Positions 40,166-49,886 of a stretch of DNA of 52,083 nucleotides are shown in pieces. Position numbers and translations under genes: made by a program. Origin of the DNA: Rhodospirillaceae bacterium. GTDB lineage: Bacteria > Pseudomonadota > Alphaproteobacteria > Rhodospirillales > JABHCV01. The notes under the pieces are model-generated. The model worked only from the letters and a program-made list of their open reading frames with translations. It was not told where the DNA came from and made no database searches. Numbering within the stretch: the stretch's first letter is position 1; every line of letters begins with the position of its first letter. Where the stretch lies: positions 1 through 52,083 of the forward strand of contig JABMOQ010000077.1 in assembly GCA_013204045.1 (NCBI GenBank), given 5' to 3'.

Positions 40166-41857
40166 TTAGCTGAGTCCCCACACGCCAGACAGATACTTCC
40201 AGTTCACGAAGTAATACAGAATGAACGCGGTCAGGAAGATCAACGCCAGCACGAAGGTTCCGGGAACCTCCATGGTACCGGCACTGCCGTAAGAAGTGGC
40301 GGCACCCGTAACCGAGGGAGCAGCCGGAGCTTCGGCGGCAGCTGCCGGTGCAGGCACCTTGGCCTTACCCCACAGAATCGTGCCGACCATGTTGAGGATG
40401 AAGATCGCAGCACCAATGCTGCCGATCACCGCAGCGACACCGTTCAACCCCATCATCAGGTTGGCGGCGGCCGGGAAGTCATAGCCCAGCGTCGCGTCGG
40501 CAAAGGTCATGTCCCAATGACGACGCGGCACGCCGAGGGTTCCGGCCCCCATCATGAACGTCGAAACCAGCCCCATGCCGAGGCCGAACAGATACGGCTG
40601 CCATTTGGCCAGGCCCGGGAACACCAGTTCCTTTTGCCACAACGTCGGCACCAGCCAGTAGGACATGGCCATGAAGGCGAGTGTCGTTCCGACCACCACC
40701 GTGCCATGGAAATGACCCGGCACGTACAGGGTGTTGTGGATGATGATGTTGAGCTGTTCGGTGCCCATCATGACGCCGGTAATGCCGCCCAGGAACCCGA
40801 ACAGGATCAACGACAGGAACATCCCCGAAAATACCGGGTTGCCCCATGGCGCTTTCCTGAGCCACTCGAACAGGCCCTTGTTGAAGCCCTTCTTGCGTTG
40901 CGCCGCTTCGATGGCACCCGGAACCGTCAGGCCATGGATCATGGAAGCCAACACCGCCAGATACAGCGCATAGGAGGTGTTGAAGATTTTCCATTCCGAG
41001 CTAATGCCCGGATCGACCAGAAGGTGGTGGGCACTGGCCAGTTGCAGGAACAGGATATACAGCAGGAATGCCCCGCGACTGACCTTTTCACTGAGCGGTT
41101 TGGCCCCGAACAGGATAGCGGCGATGGCGTACCAGATGGATATCTGGGCAACCACATTGATCTGCTGCGATGAGTGACCAAAGCCCCACCAGATGACCCT
41201 GTACATCAGGGTGTCAATATTGGCCAGAAGGTCAAGCGACCACAGCCATGTGGGCACCAGAATCACGGCCCCCGAAAGGATCGTGAACACGGCGATAATG
41301 GTCGCCGTCATGGCCCCGAAAACGACCAAAGGAAGCGAGCCTTCGTAAGTTCTTTCCTTTTTGGCGGTGATAATGGTGGCAAAGAACACCAGGCACGCCA
41401 GCAACGCGCCGACGGCAAACAGGATGATGCCCAGATAGAATTCCTGGGCCGCCATCATCGGCGGATAGGATGTGAACATCACCGATGATTCGCCGCTTAA
41501 TACGGCAACATTGGTAATGGCTGCACCGCCCAGCATCAGTATGTAGCCCAGCCAGGCCACCTTGGGCAGTACCATGCGGGCGTTAAGAAGCACGCACGCA
41601 CAGAAATAGATCAACGCCACTTCGAAGAAGACAATCCACACGATCAGCACGTCCAGTCCGTGCGCGGTTAGCGCCAGATAGAACAGATCGGCGGGAAGCA
41701 GGTGAACGGCGGGCCAGCGGGTCAATGCGACCATAAGGCCAAACAGGCCGCCAACCAGCAAGAAGACAACGGCGGTCACCGCGTTCCACTTGATCAGTTT
41801 GTCGGCGGCAAGATCGATTTTAAAGCCCGTATCCGGGCATGTTCTGAACTCTGCCAT
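40166..41857 (-). CDS. Heme-copper reductase subunit I lacking the active-site Tyr (NO-reductase-like)
   Basis: The 563-residue, roughly 13-helix protein keeps all six metal-binding His of the heme-copper superfamily: His66 (low-spin heme), His228, His277 and His278 (CuB), and His382 and His384 in GHFHG. Where oxygen reductases have HPEVY, this protein has His-Ser-Ser-Gln-Gln, so residue 232 is Gln instead of the cross-linked Tyr. Missing Tyr is typical of NO reductases. With nirK, an Fnr-type operator and nnrS nearby, NO reduction is the best guess; an E-type NOR (eNOR) assignment is possible but from memory. An AGGAGG site precedes the ATG. An Ala-rich linker near residue 500 precedes the last helix. 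Confidence 0.85.
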   Translation of the reverse strand: MAEFRTCPDTGFKIDLAADKLIKWNAVTAVVFLLVGGLFGLMVALTRWPAVHLLPADLFYLALTAHGLDVLIVWIVFFEVALIYFCACVLLNARMVLPKVAWLGYILMLGGAAITNVAVLSGESSVMFTSYPPMMAAQEFYLGIILFAVGALLACLVFFATIITAKKERTYEGSLPLVVFGAMTATIIAVFTILSGAVILVPTWLWSLDLLANIDTLMYRVIWWGFGHSSQQINVVAQISIWYAIAAILFGAKPLSEKVSRGAFLLYILFLQLASAHHLLVDPGISSEWKIFNTSYALYLAVLASMIHGLTVPGAIEAAQRKKGFNKGLFEWLRKAPWGNPVFSGMFLSLILFGFLGGITGVMMGTEQLNIIIHNTLYVPGHFHGTVVVGTTLAFMAMSYWLVPTLWQKELVFPGLAKWQPYLFGLGMGLVSTFMMGAGTLGVPRRHWDMTFADATLGYDFPAAANLMMGLNGVAAVIGSIGAAIFILNMVGTILWGKAKVPAPAAAAEAPAAPSVTGAATSYGSAGTMEVPGTFVLALIFLTAFILYYFVNWKYLSGVWGLS

Positions 41858-41866
41858 GATCGCCTC

Positions 41867-42409
41867 CTATTTATCCGTTACGTAGATCTTGCCAACCATG
41901 GTGTGGTGGCCGATCCCGCAGAATTCATTACAAATCACGCCGAACTCGCCGGAGCTTGTTGGCTTGACGGTGAAAATCATCTCATAGTTCGGATGAACCT
42001 GGATGTTTATGTTTTCCGGCAATAAGGACCAACCGTGCATCCAGTCCATAGACGACAGATGGAAGCGGTAGGACTGGCCTTTTTGCAGTTCGACGATCGG
42101 CCACCATTCCCAGGTCCGGCCCAGCATGTAGACATCGCCGCCAGCGGGTGGGCGGACAACCGGAATGCCGGTGTCACCTTCCTCGCGGATGGTGTACTTC
42201 TCGGCCCAGGCTTCGACTTTTTCGCCATAGACTTCCGGATTGACCTTGTAGGCTTCGTTCGACAGGTTCTGTTCGCCGGAGATGTGCCAGTAAGGCATCA
42301 TAAAAAACATCACCAAGGCCCAGACAAAGGCGATGGTGACCCACATAACTTCGGTTTTTTCGATGGGCTGGTTCCACCAGACCCGCTCAGTGGGCGGAAA
42401 AATAGACAT
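41867..42409 (-). CDS. CuA-containing subunit II of the NOR-like reductase
   Basis: A single N-terminal helix (about 20-40) anchors a cupredoxin domain with a full CuA ligand set: His125, Cys160, Glu162, Cys164, His168 and Met171 (motif CNEFCGIGHH). CuA normally accepts electrons from cytochrome c. The 180-residue length is short for oxidase subunit II. A GAGGGG site precedes the start, and the gene lies 9 nt upstream of subunit I. CuA plus a Tyr-less subunit I is the unusual combination. Confidence 0.92.
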   Translation of the reverse strand: MSIFPPTERVWWNQPIEKTEVMWVTIAFVWALVMFFMMPYWHISGEQNLSNEAYKVNPEVYGEKVEAWAEKYTIREEGDTGIPVVRPPAGGDVYMLGRTWEWWPIVELQKGQSYRFHLSSMDWMHGWSLLPENINIQVHPNYEMIFTVKPTSSGEFGVICNEFCGIGHHTMVGKIYVTDK

Positions 42410-42439
42410 AATTCAGGTCCCCTCTTTTATTTTGTGGTT

Positions 42440-42595
42440 CTAAGGAGCCAGCGGGATGGAGATAATTTCCATCACCCCCCAAAGCGTGTAAAAAATTGCC
42501 GGGCTCGCGACCCCGATAATGAGCAGTAAAATCGGACTATCGAGTAATTGCTGCATTAACGGAATGGATCCGTCCCCTCTTGATTCGTCTGACAT
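42440..42595 (-). CDS. 51-residue single-span protein heading the NOR-like operon
   Basis: The start at 42595 is fixed by an AGGAGGAGG site; a longer ORF reaches over the operator. The peptide has an acidic N-terminus and one helix (SPILLLIIGVASPAIFYTLWGVMEI). Small subunits of this size occur in heme-copper enzymes. It is probably an assembly or structural subunit. Confidence 0.72.
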   Translation of the reverse strand: MSDESRGDGSIPLMQQLLDSPILLLIIGVASPAIFYTLWGVMEIISIPLAP

Positions 42596-42689
42596 AGCGC
42601 GCCTCCTCCTAAAGCCAGTCATGCCGCCAGCAAGGCGGCTTTCCGGAATTTGACTGGTCGTATTCGGCCATATCGGCGAACGGTGCGCC

Positions 42690-42703
42690 TTGACATCAAT
42701 CAA
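42690..42703. promoter_or_regulatory. Fnr/Nnr-type site between the NOR-like operon and mobA
   Basis: TTGAC-N4-ATCAA matches the Fnr/Nnr consensus. Its centre lies about 101 nt before the small first gene of the minus-strand operon and 58 nt before mobA, so it could serve either or both. Confidence 0.78.
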
Positions 42704-42754
42704 GTGAGCCCACTTCTCAGCCCTGCCCACTTCCCAGCCCTTCAATTGTGCGCT

Positions 42755-43423
42755 ATGACGGCGGGGATGAATGATAAACCCCAGAATTCAGGCGATTTGG
42801 CGCTGGCCCTCATGTCCCCCGTGGGAGTTATCCTGGCCGGTGGACAGGCCCGGCGCATGGGCGGCGGCGATAAATGCCTGATGGAATTGGATCATCGGCC
42901 CTTGCTGGCCCATGTAATCGACCGTATATCGCCCCAGGTTTCGACCCTGATAATCAATGCCAACGGCGATTCGGCGCGATTCGGTGATTTTGGCTGCCCC
43001 GTGGCGGCCGACGTCATCGACGGCTTTGCCGGCCCCCTGGCCGGGGTGCTGACCGGCCTTGAGTGGATGGCCGTCCACCGGCCTGATAGCCCCTGGTTGC
43101 TGTCGGTTCCCGGCGATACGCCGTTTCTGCCCGCCGATCTGGTGACAAAAATGGCCGATGCCTTGAAAAGCGCCGGCGCCGACCTTGCCTGCGCGCGCTC
43201 GGGCGGCCGGGCCCATCCGGTCGTCGGCCTGTGGCCGGTCAGCCTGAAAGAAGACCTGCGCCACGCCATGACCAGCGAAGACATACGCAAGATTGATCGC
43301 TGGACGGCACGCCACAAGATTGTCGAAGTTGATTTCGACATCGGCGCCGGCGATCCGTTCTTCAACGTCAACAAACCGGAAGATTTCGGGGCCGCCGAGG
43401 CAATTTTAAAAGCCCACGAGTGA
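42755..43423 (+). CDS. mobA: Molybdenum cofactor guanylyltransferase
   Basis: The product shows the nucleotidyltransferase signature LAGGQARRMGGGDK near residues 26-39, VPGDTPFLP with the metal-binding Asp, and VNKPEDF at the end. MobA attaches GMP to molybdopterin, giving the MGD form needed by enzymes such as nitrate reductase. The chosen ATG (42755) has no good ribosome-binding site; 42767 is the alternative. It shares an Fnr-type site with the divergent NOR-like operon, suggesting a link to anaerobic respiration. Confidence 0.9.
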   Translation: MTAGMNDKPQNSGDLALALMSPVGVILAGGQARRMGGGDKCLMELDHRPLLAHVIDRISPQVSTLIINANGDSARFGDFGCPVAADVIDGFAGPLAGVLTGLEWMAVHRPDSPWLLSVPGDTPFLPADLVTKMADALKSAGADLACARSGGRAHPVVGLWPVSLKEDLRHAMTSEDIRKIDRWTARHKIVEVDFDIGAGDPFFNVNKPEDFGAAEAILKAHE

Positions 43424-43447
43424 TCAGTCGTTGCCGCCGCCGGGGGG

Positions 43448-44215
43448 TCAGGCGGGAAAGGCGGAATGGAAAACGGTGAACAGGCCGATGCCGACCGAAA
43501 ATGCCCCCAGAATGCCGGTCAGGGTGCCATAGGCCCAGGTCATGGAGGTGGCGGCAAACTTCAGCGGCACGACGATGACGGCGGTCAGCATCCCCATGCC
43601 GATGATCGAGCCGGCCCCGAACAATCCGATATAGGCGAGCCCGCCGGTCACGGAATCGACCGTGTGGGCGGTCAGCAGGACCAGCGCCGAAGAACCGGCC
43701 ATGCCGTGCATCATGCCGACCAGCAGGGCGCGCCGGGGCAACCGGGCCGGGTGTTGGTGTTGGTGCTTTGAGACTTCATGCGCCCCGTCGCCGCTATGGG
43801 AATGGGCATGCAGGTGGACGGCGTTATTATCATGACGGTGGGTGTGAAAATGGATGCGCTGGCGGATCAGGCGGACAATAACATCGCCGCCGAGGCCGAT
43901 CAGCATGACGCCGACGGCGGCTTCCAGGAACCGGGCGAGGCCGTCCGACAGGGCCGCATTCAGGAACAAAACCGCCGAGCCAAAGGCGAACAGGGTCAGG
44001 GTATGGCCAACCCCCCACATCATGCCCATGGGCAATGCCTGACGCAGTGTTTTGGCCCGTGTGGTCAGCACCGCGACGGCGGCCACGTGGTCCGTTTCCA
44101 GCGCGTGGCGCATACCAATCAGGAAGCCGAGGAACAGGATGCCAGTCACGAAGGGGTTCCCTTGGAGAGGATGAAAGAAGACGCTGTCGATAGCATGGAT
44201 GAAACCCTTCTCCAA
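43448..44215 (-). CDS. NicO/UreH-type nickel or cobalt transporter
   Basis: The 255-residue membrane protein has the metal-transport signature RHALETDHVAAV (HX4DH), a second GMMHGMAGSSAL segment, and a cytoplasmic His-rich loop (about 120-155, with runs such as HFHTHRHD and HLHAHSHSG). The family imports or exports Ni or Co. No urease or hydrogenase gene is visible, so the metal's user is unknown. The best start is a TTG; no good ATG is available upstream. Confidence 0.82.
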   Translation of the reverse strand: MEKGFIHAIDSVFFHPLQGNPFVTGILFLGFLIGMRHALETDHVAAVAVLTTRAKTLRQALPMGMMWGVGHTLTLFAFGSAVLFLNAALSDGLARFLEAAVGVMLIGLGGDVIVRLIRQRIHFHTHRHDNNAVHLHAHSHSGDGAHEVSKHQHQHPARLPRRALLVGMMHGMAGSSALVLLTAHTVDSVTGGLAYIGLFGAGSIIGMGMLTAVIVVPLKFAATSMTWAYGTLTGILGAFSVGIGLFTVFHSAFPA

Positions 44216-44301
44216 GCGGCCAAACCCGGAACATTTGTCCTTTGCCGTAGTTTTCGCTAGGTTGCCCGCCGTCCTTCAACTTTATGACCGGAATGACCCC
44301 C

Positions 44302-45342
44302 ATGAGGGTTGATGATTTCGACTTTGACCTGCCGACCGGGCTGATTGCCCAGCGCCCCGCCGTGCCCCGGGATTCGGCCCGGTTGCTGTCGGTCAGCCAT
44401 ATGGGCGATCATACCGCCGCCGATCTTCCCGGCCTGTTGCAACCGGGCGATATTCTGGTTTTCAACGACAGCCGCGTCATTCCGGCGCGTCTGGCCGGAA
44501 CAAAAGAAGGCACGGAAACAAAAATCCAGGTCACCCTGCACAAGCGCATCGCCAACGACACCTGGGCGGTGTTCGCCAAGCCCGCGAAAAAGCTGCAGGT
44601 CGATGACCGGGTTTATTTTGCCCGTGGCTTTACCGCCACCGCCCTGGCCAAGGGGCTGGGCGGCGAGGTCACCCTGAAATTCAGTGTGGCCGGGCCGGAT
44701 CTTCTGGCCGCCCTGGAAATGCACGGGGCCATGCCGCTGCCGCCCTATATCAAGCGCGACACGCTAGCCGACGCCCGCGACAAATCCGATTACCAGACCC
44801 TGTTTGCTGCCTGTGATGGCGCCGTCGCCGCGCCCACCGCCGGGCTTCATTTCACGCCGGACCTGTTAAAGGCCCTGGATGCCCATGGCGTCAAGCACAC
44901 CAAGGTAACCCTGCATGTGGGCGCCGGAACGTTCCTGCCGGTCAAGGCCGATGACACCGACGATCATGTCATGCACGCCGAATGGGGCGAGATCACCGAT
45001 GACGCCGCCGACGCCATCAACGCCGCCCACGATCTTGGCCACCGGGTTGTTGCCGTCGGTACCACCTCATTGCGGTTGCTGGAATCGGCGGCCGATGAAG
45101 GCGGACGCGTGCGGCCATTTGCCGCCGAGACCGCCATTTTTATTACCCCCGGTTATCGCTTTAAAATCGTCGATTTATTGTTGACCAATTTTCATCTGCC
45201 GCGCTCGACCCTGTTCATGCTGGTTGCCGCCTTCGCCGGGCTGGAAAAAATGAAAAAGGCCTATCAAACGGCCATCGCCCGGGGCTACCGTTTCTATTCC
45301 TATGGGGATGCCTGCCTGCTGGAAAAGGATGACGGAAGTTGA
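44302..45342 (+). CDS. queA: tRNA preQ1(34) S-adenosylmethionine ribosyltransferase-isomerase
   Basis: The sequence [19 protein letters not shown] opens as in other QueA proteins, followed by [31 protein letters not shown] and [10 protein letters not shown]. The enzyme transfers the ribosyl group of SAM to preQ1 in tRNA, giving epoxyqueuosine. Upstream ATGs at 44284 and 44293 are possible, but 44302 fits the family. It overlaps tgt by 4 nt. Confidence 0.95.
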   Translation: MRVDDFDFDLPTGLIAQRPAVPRDSARLLSVSHMGDHTAADLPGLLQPGDILVFNDSRVIPARLAGTKEGTETKIQVTLHKRIANDTWAVFAKPAKKLQVDDRVYFARGFTATALAKGLGGEVTLKFSVAGPDLLAALEMHGAMPLPPYIKRDTLADARDKSDYQTLFAACDGAVAAPTAGLHFTPDLLKALDAHGVKHTKVTLHVGAGTFLPVKADDTDDHVMHAEWGEITDDAADAINAAHDLGHRVVAVGTTSLRLLESAADEGGRVRPFAAETAIFITPGYRFKIVDLLLTNFHLPRSTLFMLVAAFAGLEKMKKAYQTAIARGYRFYSYGDACLLEKDDGS

Positions 45343-46466
45343 GCAAATTCGGTTTCACCCTATCGGCAACGGACGGCAAGGCGCGGCGGGGCGTGGTGAC
45401 CACGGCCCACGGGGATTTTGATACCCCGGCCTTCATGCCGGTGGGCACGGCGGCGACGGTCAAGGCCATGCTGCCCGGCTCGGTCGCAGGCACCGGGGCG
45501 CAAATTATTTTGGGCAACACCTATCACCTGATGCTCAGGCCCGGGGCGGAACGCATCGAAAAACTGGGCGGGCTTCATAAATTCATGAACTGGCCGGGGC
45601 CGATCCTGACCGATTCAGGCGGCTTCCAGGTAATGAGCCTGTCCGAGCTGCGAAAAATGAATGAAAACGGCGTCACCTTCCGCTCTCACCTGGACGGGAC
45701 CATGGTCGAGCTGACGCCGGAACGTTCCATGGAAATCCAGAATATGCTGGACGCCGACATCACCATGGCCTTCGACGAATGCACCCCGTTCCCGGCGACC
45801 GAGGACGAGGCGGCGACGTCCATGCGCCTGTCCATGCGCTGGGCCGAGCGTTCCCGCCAGGCCTTCAAGGAGCGCCCCGGCTATGGCCTGTTCGGCATTG
45901 TCCAGGGCGGCGTTTTTGAATCCTTGCGCGAAGAATCAGCCAAGGCGCTAACCAACACCGGATTTGACGGCTATGCCATCGGTGGCCTGGCCGTCGGCGA
46001 AGGACAGGACGAGATGTTCCGGGTTCTGGGACTGACCACGCCGATGCTGCCCGACGATCGGCCGCGCTACCTGATGGGGGTCGGCAAGCCCGACGACATC
46101 GTCGGTGCGGTGCTCCGGGGCGTCGATATGTTTGACTGCGTGCTGCCGACCCGGTCGGGACGGACGGGGCAGGCATTCACCCGGCGCGGACCCCTGAACC
46201 TTCGCAACGCCCGCCATGCGGACGACCCCCGGCCGCTGGATGAAGACTGTGCGTGCCCGGCCTGCGGCGGCCATAGCCGGGCCTATCTGCATCATCTGGT
46301 CAAATCCGGGGAAATTCTCGCCGCCATGCTGTTGACATGGCACAACCTGCACTATTATCAGGACCTGATGCGGGGCTTAAGGGCGGCCATCGGCGAAGGG
46401 CGGCTGGAGGCTTTCACCACCGGCTTCGCCGCCGCGCAAGATGCGGGCGATATAGAGGAACTGTAG
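45339..46466 (+). CDS. tgt: tRNA-guanine transglycosylase
   Basis: The gene begins with a TTG that overlaps the queA stop (TTGA). The 375-residue protein has the active-site [32 protein letters not shown] with the nucleophile Asp just before it, and a zinc site with CACPACGGH. It exchanges guanine-34 for preQ1 in the tRNA wobble position. Length and motifs are complete. Confidence 0.95.
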   Translation: MSKFGFTLSATDGKARRGVVTTAHGDFDTPAFMPVGTAATVKAMLPGSVAGTGAQIILGNTYHLMLRPGAERIEKLGGLHKFMNWPGPILTDSGGFQVMSLSELRKMNENGVTFRSHLDGTMVELTPERSMEIQNMLDADITMAFDECTPFPATEDEAATSMRLSMRWAERSRQAFKERPGYGLFGIVQGGVFESLREESAKALTNTGFDGYAIGGLAVGEGQDEMFRVLGLTTPMLPDDRPRYLMGVGKPDDIVGAVLRGVDMFDCVLPTRSGRTGQAFTRRGPLNLRNARHADDPRPLDEDCACPACGGHSRAYLHHLVKSGEILAAMLLTWHNLHYYQDLMRGLRAAIGEGRLEAFTTGFAAAQDAGDIEEL

Positions 46467-46469
46467 GCC

Positions 46470-46934
46470 ATGACCGACAATATATATGAAAACCTGAGCC
46501 AACTGGGCGGCGACGGCGTGGCCCCGGCCAACCCCGACGCGGCGGTGCTGGAAACCGTCCCCAACCCGCAGGCCGGCAAGGATTATCTGGTGCGCTTCAC
46601 CTGTCCGGAATTTACCTCGTTGTGTCCGGTTACCGGCCAACCGGATTTTGCGCATTTTGTCATCGACTATGTGCCCGGCGGCAAGCTGGTCGAAAGCAAG
46701 TCGCTGAAGCTTTACCTGACGTCGTTTCGCAACCACGGTGCCTTCCACGAAGATTGCACCGTCGCCATCGCCACTAAAATATGTGAGGCGGCACAACCAA
46801 CGTGGCTTCGCATCGGCGGCTACTGGTTCCCCCGGGGCGGCATCCCCATCGACGTTTTCTATTCAACCGGCGTTGCGCCAAAAGACATGTGGATACCCGA
46901 TCAGGGCGTCGAGCCCTATCGCGGCAGAGGATAA
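46470..46934 (+). CDS. queF: NADPH-dependent 7-cyano-7-deazaguanine reductase
   Basis: The 154-residue monomer-type QueF has the catalytic Cys in [12 protein letters not shown] and the [20 protein letters not shown] block that defines the family. It reduces preQ0 to preQ1 for Tgt. It lies 3 nt after tgt in the same transcript. Confidence 0.95.
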   Translation: MTDNIYENLSQLGGDGVAPANPDAAVLETVPNPQAGKDYLVRFTCPEFTSLCPVTGQPDFAHFVIDYVPGGKLVESKSLKLYLTSFRNHGAFHEDCTVAIATKICEAAQPTWLRIGGYWFPRGGIPIDVFYSTGVAPKDMWIPDQGVEPYRGRG

Positions 46935-46940
46935 AAATAC

Positions 46941-47597
46941 ATGACCGACTACACCCTGATTATCGGCAACAAGAATTATTCGTCCTGGTCATTGCGTCCA
47001 TGGCTGGCCATGAAGGTTGGCGGCATTGCCTTCACGGAACAACTGATCCCGTTGTTCGACGATAACTGGGGCGATGACATTGCCAAGGTGTCGCCGTCTT
47101 TACGCGTGCCGGTGTTGCAGCACGGCGACCTTACAATCTGGGAAACCTTGGCGATTATGGAATACATCGCCGAGCGCCACCCGGATGCCGGGCTGTGGCC
47201 GAAAGATCAGGCGGCCCGCGCCATCGCCCACGCCGTGTCATGTGAAATGCATTCGGGCTTTACGGCCTTGCGCGGCAACATGCCCATGAATATCCGCAAA
47301 TCCCTGCCCGGCAAGGGCATGGGCGACGGCGTCGCCGCCGACATCGCCCGGGTTTGCGCGATCTGGCGCGACTGCCGGGAACGTTTCGGCAATGGCGGGC
47401 CATTCCTGTTCGGAACCTTCACCAACGCCGATGCCATGTTCGCCCCCGTGGTCAGCCGCCTGACCACCTTTTGCGTCGAACTGGATGAGCCATCGCAAGC
47501 CTACGTGGACGCCGTGCAGGCGCTGCCGGCCATGGTCGAATGGTCGGAAGCGTCCCGGGCCGAAAAATGGGTGGTCGAGGAAGACGAGGTCGACTAG
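46941..47597 (+). CDS. Glutathione S-transferase-like protein
   Basis: The N-terminal thioredoxin-like domain reads YTLIIGNKNYSSWSLRPWLAM (Ser at the usual glutathione-activating position) and ends with VPVLQHGDLTIWETLAIMEYIAERHP, the GST motif with the cis-Pro and glutathione-contacting Glu. A helical C-terminal domain follows. It overlaps the convergent VUT gene by 4 nt and is co-transcribed with the queuosine genes. The role is unknown. Confidence 0.88.
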   Translation: MTDYTLIIGNKNYSSWSLRPWLAMKVGGIAFTEQLIPLFDDNWGDDIAKVSPSLRVPVLQHGDLTIWETLAIMEYIAERHPDAGLWPKDQAARAIAHAVSCEMHSGFTALRGNMPMNIRKSLPGKGMGDGVAADIARVCAIWRDCRERFGNGGPFLFGTFTNADAMFAPVVSRLTTFCVELDEPSQAYVDAVQALPAMVEWSEASRAEKWVVEEDEVD

Positions 47598-48082
47598 GAA
47601 GCGGTGGCGGTCTCGCGGCTGCGCAGCATCCACCAGACAATCAGCGCCCCGACCAGCTTGGAGGCGGTCATGGCGATGACACCGACCGGGCTTAACAATC
47701 CGATGCCGCCCAGGAATACCGCGCTGTCGATGGGGGCGCCGGCGATGCTGGAGTAGAGCACCCGCTCGGACAGCGTTTTGCCGGTGAAGCTGTAAACCGC
47801 CCAGTCAACCAGTTCGCTGATCAGGAACGCCGCCGCCGATGCCATGGCGATGAACGGGTCGGCCATCACATAGCTGATGGCGACACCGACCAGCATGGCC
47901 AGCAGGACCCGGTGGCCGATCTCGCGCTGGGCGAAATCGCGGACCACGAAAACGAAGCCGACCAGCAAGGACACCGGCGGCCACATGGTGCCGTCGGGCA
48001 GCTTGACCAGGGGCACCACCGAGAAGGCGTAGTTGACGGCAACGATCAGGGCGATATAGAGGCCGGTGTACTTAAATTTCAT
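47594..48082 (-). CDS. VUT-family (YhhQ-like) queuosine-precursor transporter
   Basis: The 162-residue protein has five or six hydrophobic segments with [12 protein letters not shown] and [15 protein letters not shown], the conserved VUT family blocks. YhhQ imports preQ0/preQ1 in E. coli. Its place among queA, tgt, queF and queG supports the same role, and a salvage step would explain why queC, queD and queE are not in view. Confidence 0.87.
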   Translation of the reverse strand: MKFKYTGLYIALIVAVNYAFSVVPLVKLPDGTMWPPVSLLVGFVFVVRDFAQREIGHRVLLAMLVGVAISYVMADPFIAMASAAAFLISELVDWAVYSFTGKTLSERVLYSSIAGAPIDSAVFLGGIGLLSPVGVIAMTASKLVGALIVWWMLRSRETATAS

Positions 48083-48133
48083 AAACGTGGTTTTCCGTGT
48101 GACGTTCGGGTTTCGGGCCGCTATCTATCATAT

Positions 48134-49090
48134 ATGGACGCCCCTATGGAACTGAAAAAGGCAATCCGGGAGAAAGCGCTGGCCGAGGGCTTTTCCGCCG
48201 TCGGCTTCACCGACGCCGGCATGGATCATGGGGCCAAGGCCGGCCTGGATGCCTATCTGGCCGCCGGGTTGCACGGGGATATGGGCTGGATGGCCGAAAA
48301 GGTCGACCGCCGGGGCGATCCGCAGGTTTTGTGGCCGGGGGCGCGCTCGATCATCGTGCTGGCCATGAATTACGGGCCGCCCGATGACCCATTGGCCGTC
48401 CATGACCACAAGGGGCGGGGCGCCATCAGCGTATACGCCCGTGGCCGCGATTATCACGATGTGGTCAAGAAACGGCTGAAAAAAATCGCCCGCTGGCTGG
48501 TTGAAACGCAAAGCTGTGAGGTCAAGGTTTTCGTCGACACCGCCCCGGTCATGGAAAAGCCGCTGGCCCAGCGTGCAGGCCTTGGCTGGCAAGGGAAACA
48601 CACCAATATTGTTTCACGTGAAACAGGCTCGTGGCTTTTCCTCGGTGAAATATTCACCTCCCTGGAACTGCCCCCCGACCCACCGGAAACCGACCATTGC
48701 GGCGACTGTACCCGGTGCATGGACGCCTGCCCGACCGGCGCCATTACCGCGCCTTACCGGATCGACCCCCGGCGCTGCATTTCGTACCTGACCATCGAGC
48801 ACCGGGGCGACATCGCCAAGGAACTCGCCGATCAAATGGGCAACCGCATTTATGGCTGCGATGACTGTCTGGCCGCTTGCCCGTTCAACAAGTTTGCGAC
48901 GCCGACCCTTGAGGCCGCCCTGTTGCCGAAGCCTGAGTTGATGGCGCCGCGCCTGAAGGATTTGCAAGCCTTGAGCGAGGCGGAGTTCCGGCTGTTTTTC
49001 TCGGGCTCGCCGGTCAAACGCACGGGACACGCGCGGTTCGGGCGCAATGTCCGCATAGCGATCGCCAATAGCGGCAAAAAATCGGGCTGA
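48134..49090 (+). CDS. queG: Epoxyqueuosine reductase
   Basis: The roughly 318-residue product has the QueG cobalamin-binding N-terminal half ([37 protein letters not shown]) and two [4Fe-4S] motifs ([16 protein letters not shown] and [13 protein letters not shown]). It completes queuosine by removing the epoxide oxygen. The ATGs at 48134 and 48146 are both possible; neither has a clear ribosome-binding site. A perfect parS site lies within the coding sequence. Confidence 0.93.
   Translation: MDAPMELKKAIREKALAEGFSAVGFTDAGMDHGAKAGLDAYLAAGLHGDMGWMAEKVDRRGDPQVLWPGARSIIVLAMNYGPPDDPLAVHDHKGRGAISVYARGRDYHDVVKKRLKKIARWLVETQSCEVKVFVDTAPVMEKPLAQRAGLGWQGKHTNIVSRETGSWLFLGEIFTSLELPPDPPETDHCGDCTRCMDACPTGAITAPYRIDPRRCISYLTIEHRGDIAKELADQMGNRIYGCDDCLAACPFNKFATPTLEAALLPKPELMAPRLKDLQALSEAEFRLFFSGSPVKRTGHARFGRNVRIAIANSGKKSG
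48610..48625. promoter_or_regulatory. Perfect parS (ParB-binding) site within queG
   Basis: TGTTTCACGTGAAACA is a perfect 16-base palindrome equal to the bacterial parS consensus. It lies inside queG without breaking the reading frame. ParB spreads from such sites and loads SMC; they cluster near the chromosomal origin in alphaproteobacteria. Confidence 0.88.
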
Positions 49091-49160
49091 ATACCTCGCT
49101 AAATCAACGGCGACACGATATGCTGACGAATGGGGAAATAATGGGGAAGAACTTAGCGTC

Positions 49161-49886
49161 ATGACTGCTCTTCTGCCCAAGGACACGGACCTGATCCAGC
49201 GTGCGCCGCTGTTGATGGACCTGCCGGAAAAGGAACTCGGGAAACTTCTCGACGACTCTCATGTGGTCAAGCATCCGCGCGGCAAGCTTTTGTTCCTGCG
49301 CGGTGAGCCGTCCGATCACATTTATCTGTTGCTTGAAGGCTGGGTAAAGGTATTCCGCGACACCCATGACGGCGAACAGACCGTCATCGGCATTTTAAAG
49401 CCCGGCGAAACCATCGCCGAAGCCGCCATATTCCTGGGCCGGGATTATCCGGCCAGTGCCGAGGCCGTCAGCGATTGCCGGCTGCTGGAAATTCCGTCTG
49501 ATTCCCTGCTGTCGCTGCTGCGCGATGACAGCGAATTGGCAATCCGCATGCTCGGTACCCTGTCGCAACGTATGCGCGGGCTGGTTTTACACATTGAACA
49601 GATTCAGGCGCGCTCGACGCCGCAGCGCCTCGGGGAATTTCTGCTCGGCCTTTGCGATACCGGCGATGCCGGCGACACATCGGCAATCATCGAGCTGCCT
49701 TACGACAAGTCCCTGGTCGCCGCCCGCCTGGGCATGAAGCCGGAAAGCCTGTCACGGGCGCTGGTCAAGCTGCGCGATTTCGGCGTCACCACCAGCGGCC
49801 ATCAGGTCACCCTGGACGACATCCCCCAGCTACGGAAATTCTGCATCGCCGATCATCAGAAAGATTCCGGCTCATCTCCCTGCTAG
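49161..49886 (+). CDS. Crp/Fnr-family regulator of Dnr/Nnr type
   Basis: The N-terminal cyclic-nucleotide-type beta barrel (about 15-115) is followed by a dimer helix and a C-terminal helix-turn-helix with MKPESLSRALVKL; Glu195, Ser198 and Arg199 match the Fnr/Dnr recognition residues that read TTGAT/ATCAA. There is no N-terminal Cys cluster of classical Fnr, so it is not an FeS oxygen sensor; the Dnr/Nnr class responds to NO, often through heme. It abuts the convergent nnrS gene and is the likely activator of the Fnr-type sites in this window. It lies 70 nt after queG. Confidence 0.9.
   Translation: MTALLPKDTDLIQRAPLLMDLPEKELGKLLDDSHVVKHPRGKLLFLRGEPSDHIYLLLEGWVKVFRDTHDGEQTVIGILKPGETIAEAAIFLGRDYPASAEAVSDCRLLEIPSDSLLSLLRDDSELAIRMLGTLSQRMRGLVLHIEQIQARSTPQRLGEFLLGLCDTGDAGDTSAIIELPYDKSLVAARLGMKPESLSRALVKLRDFGVTTSGHQVTLDDIPQLRKFCIADHQKDSGSSPC

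Noticed and set aside
40124-41173. 349-residue open frame on the plus strand
   Set aside because: It is antisense to the heme-copper subunit I, whose membrane helices and His ligands are clear.
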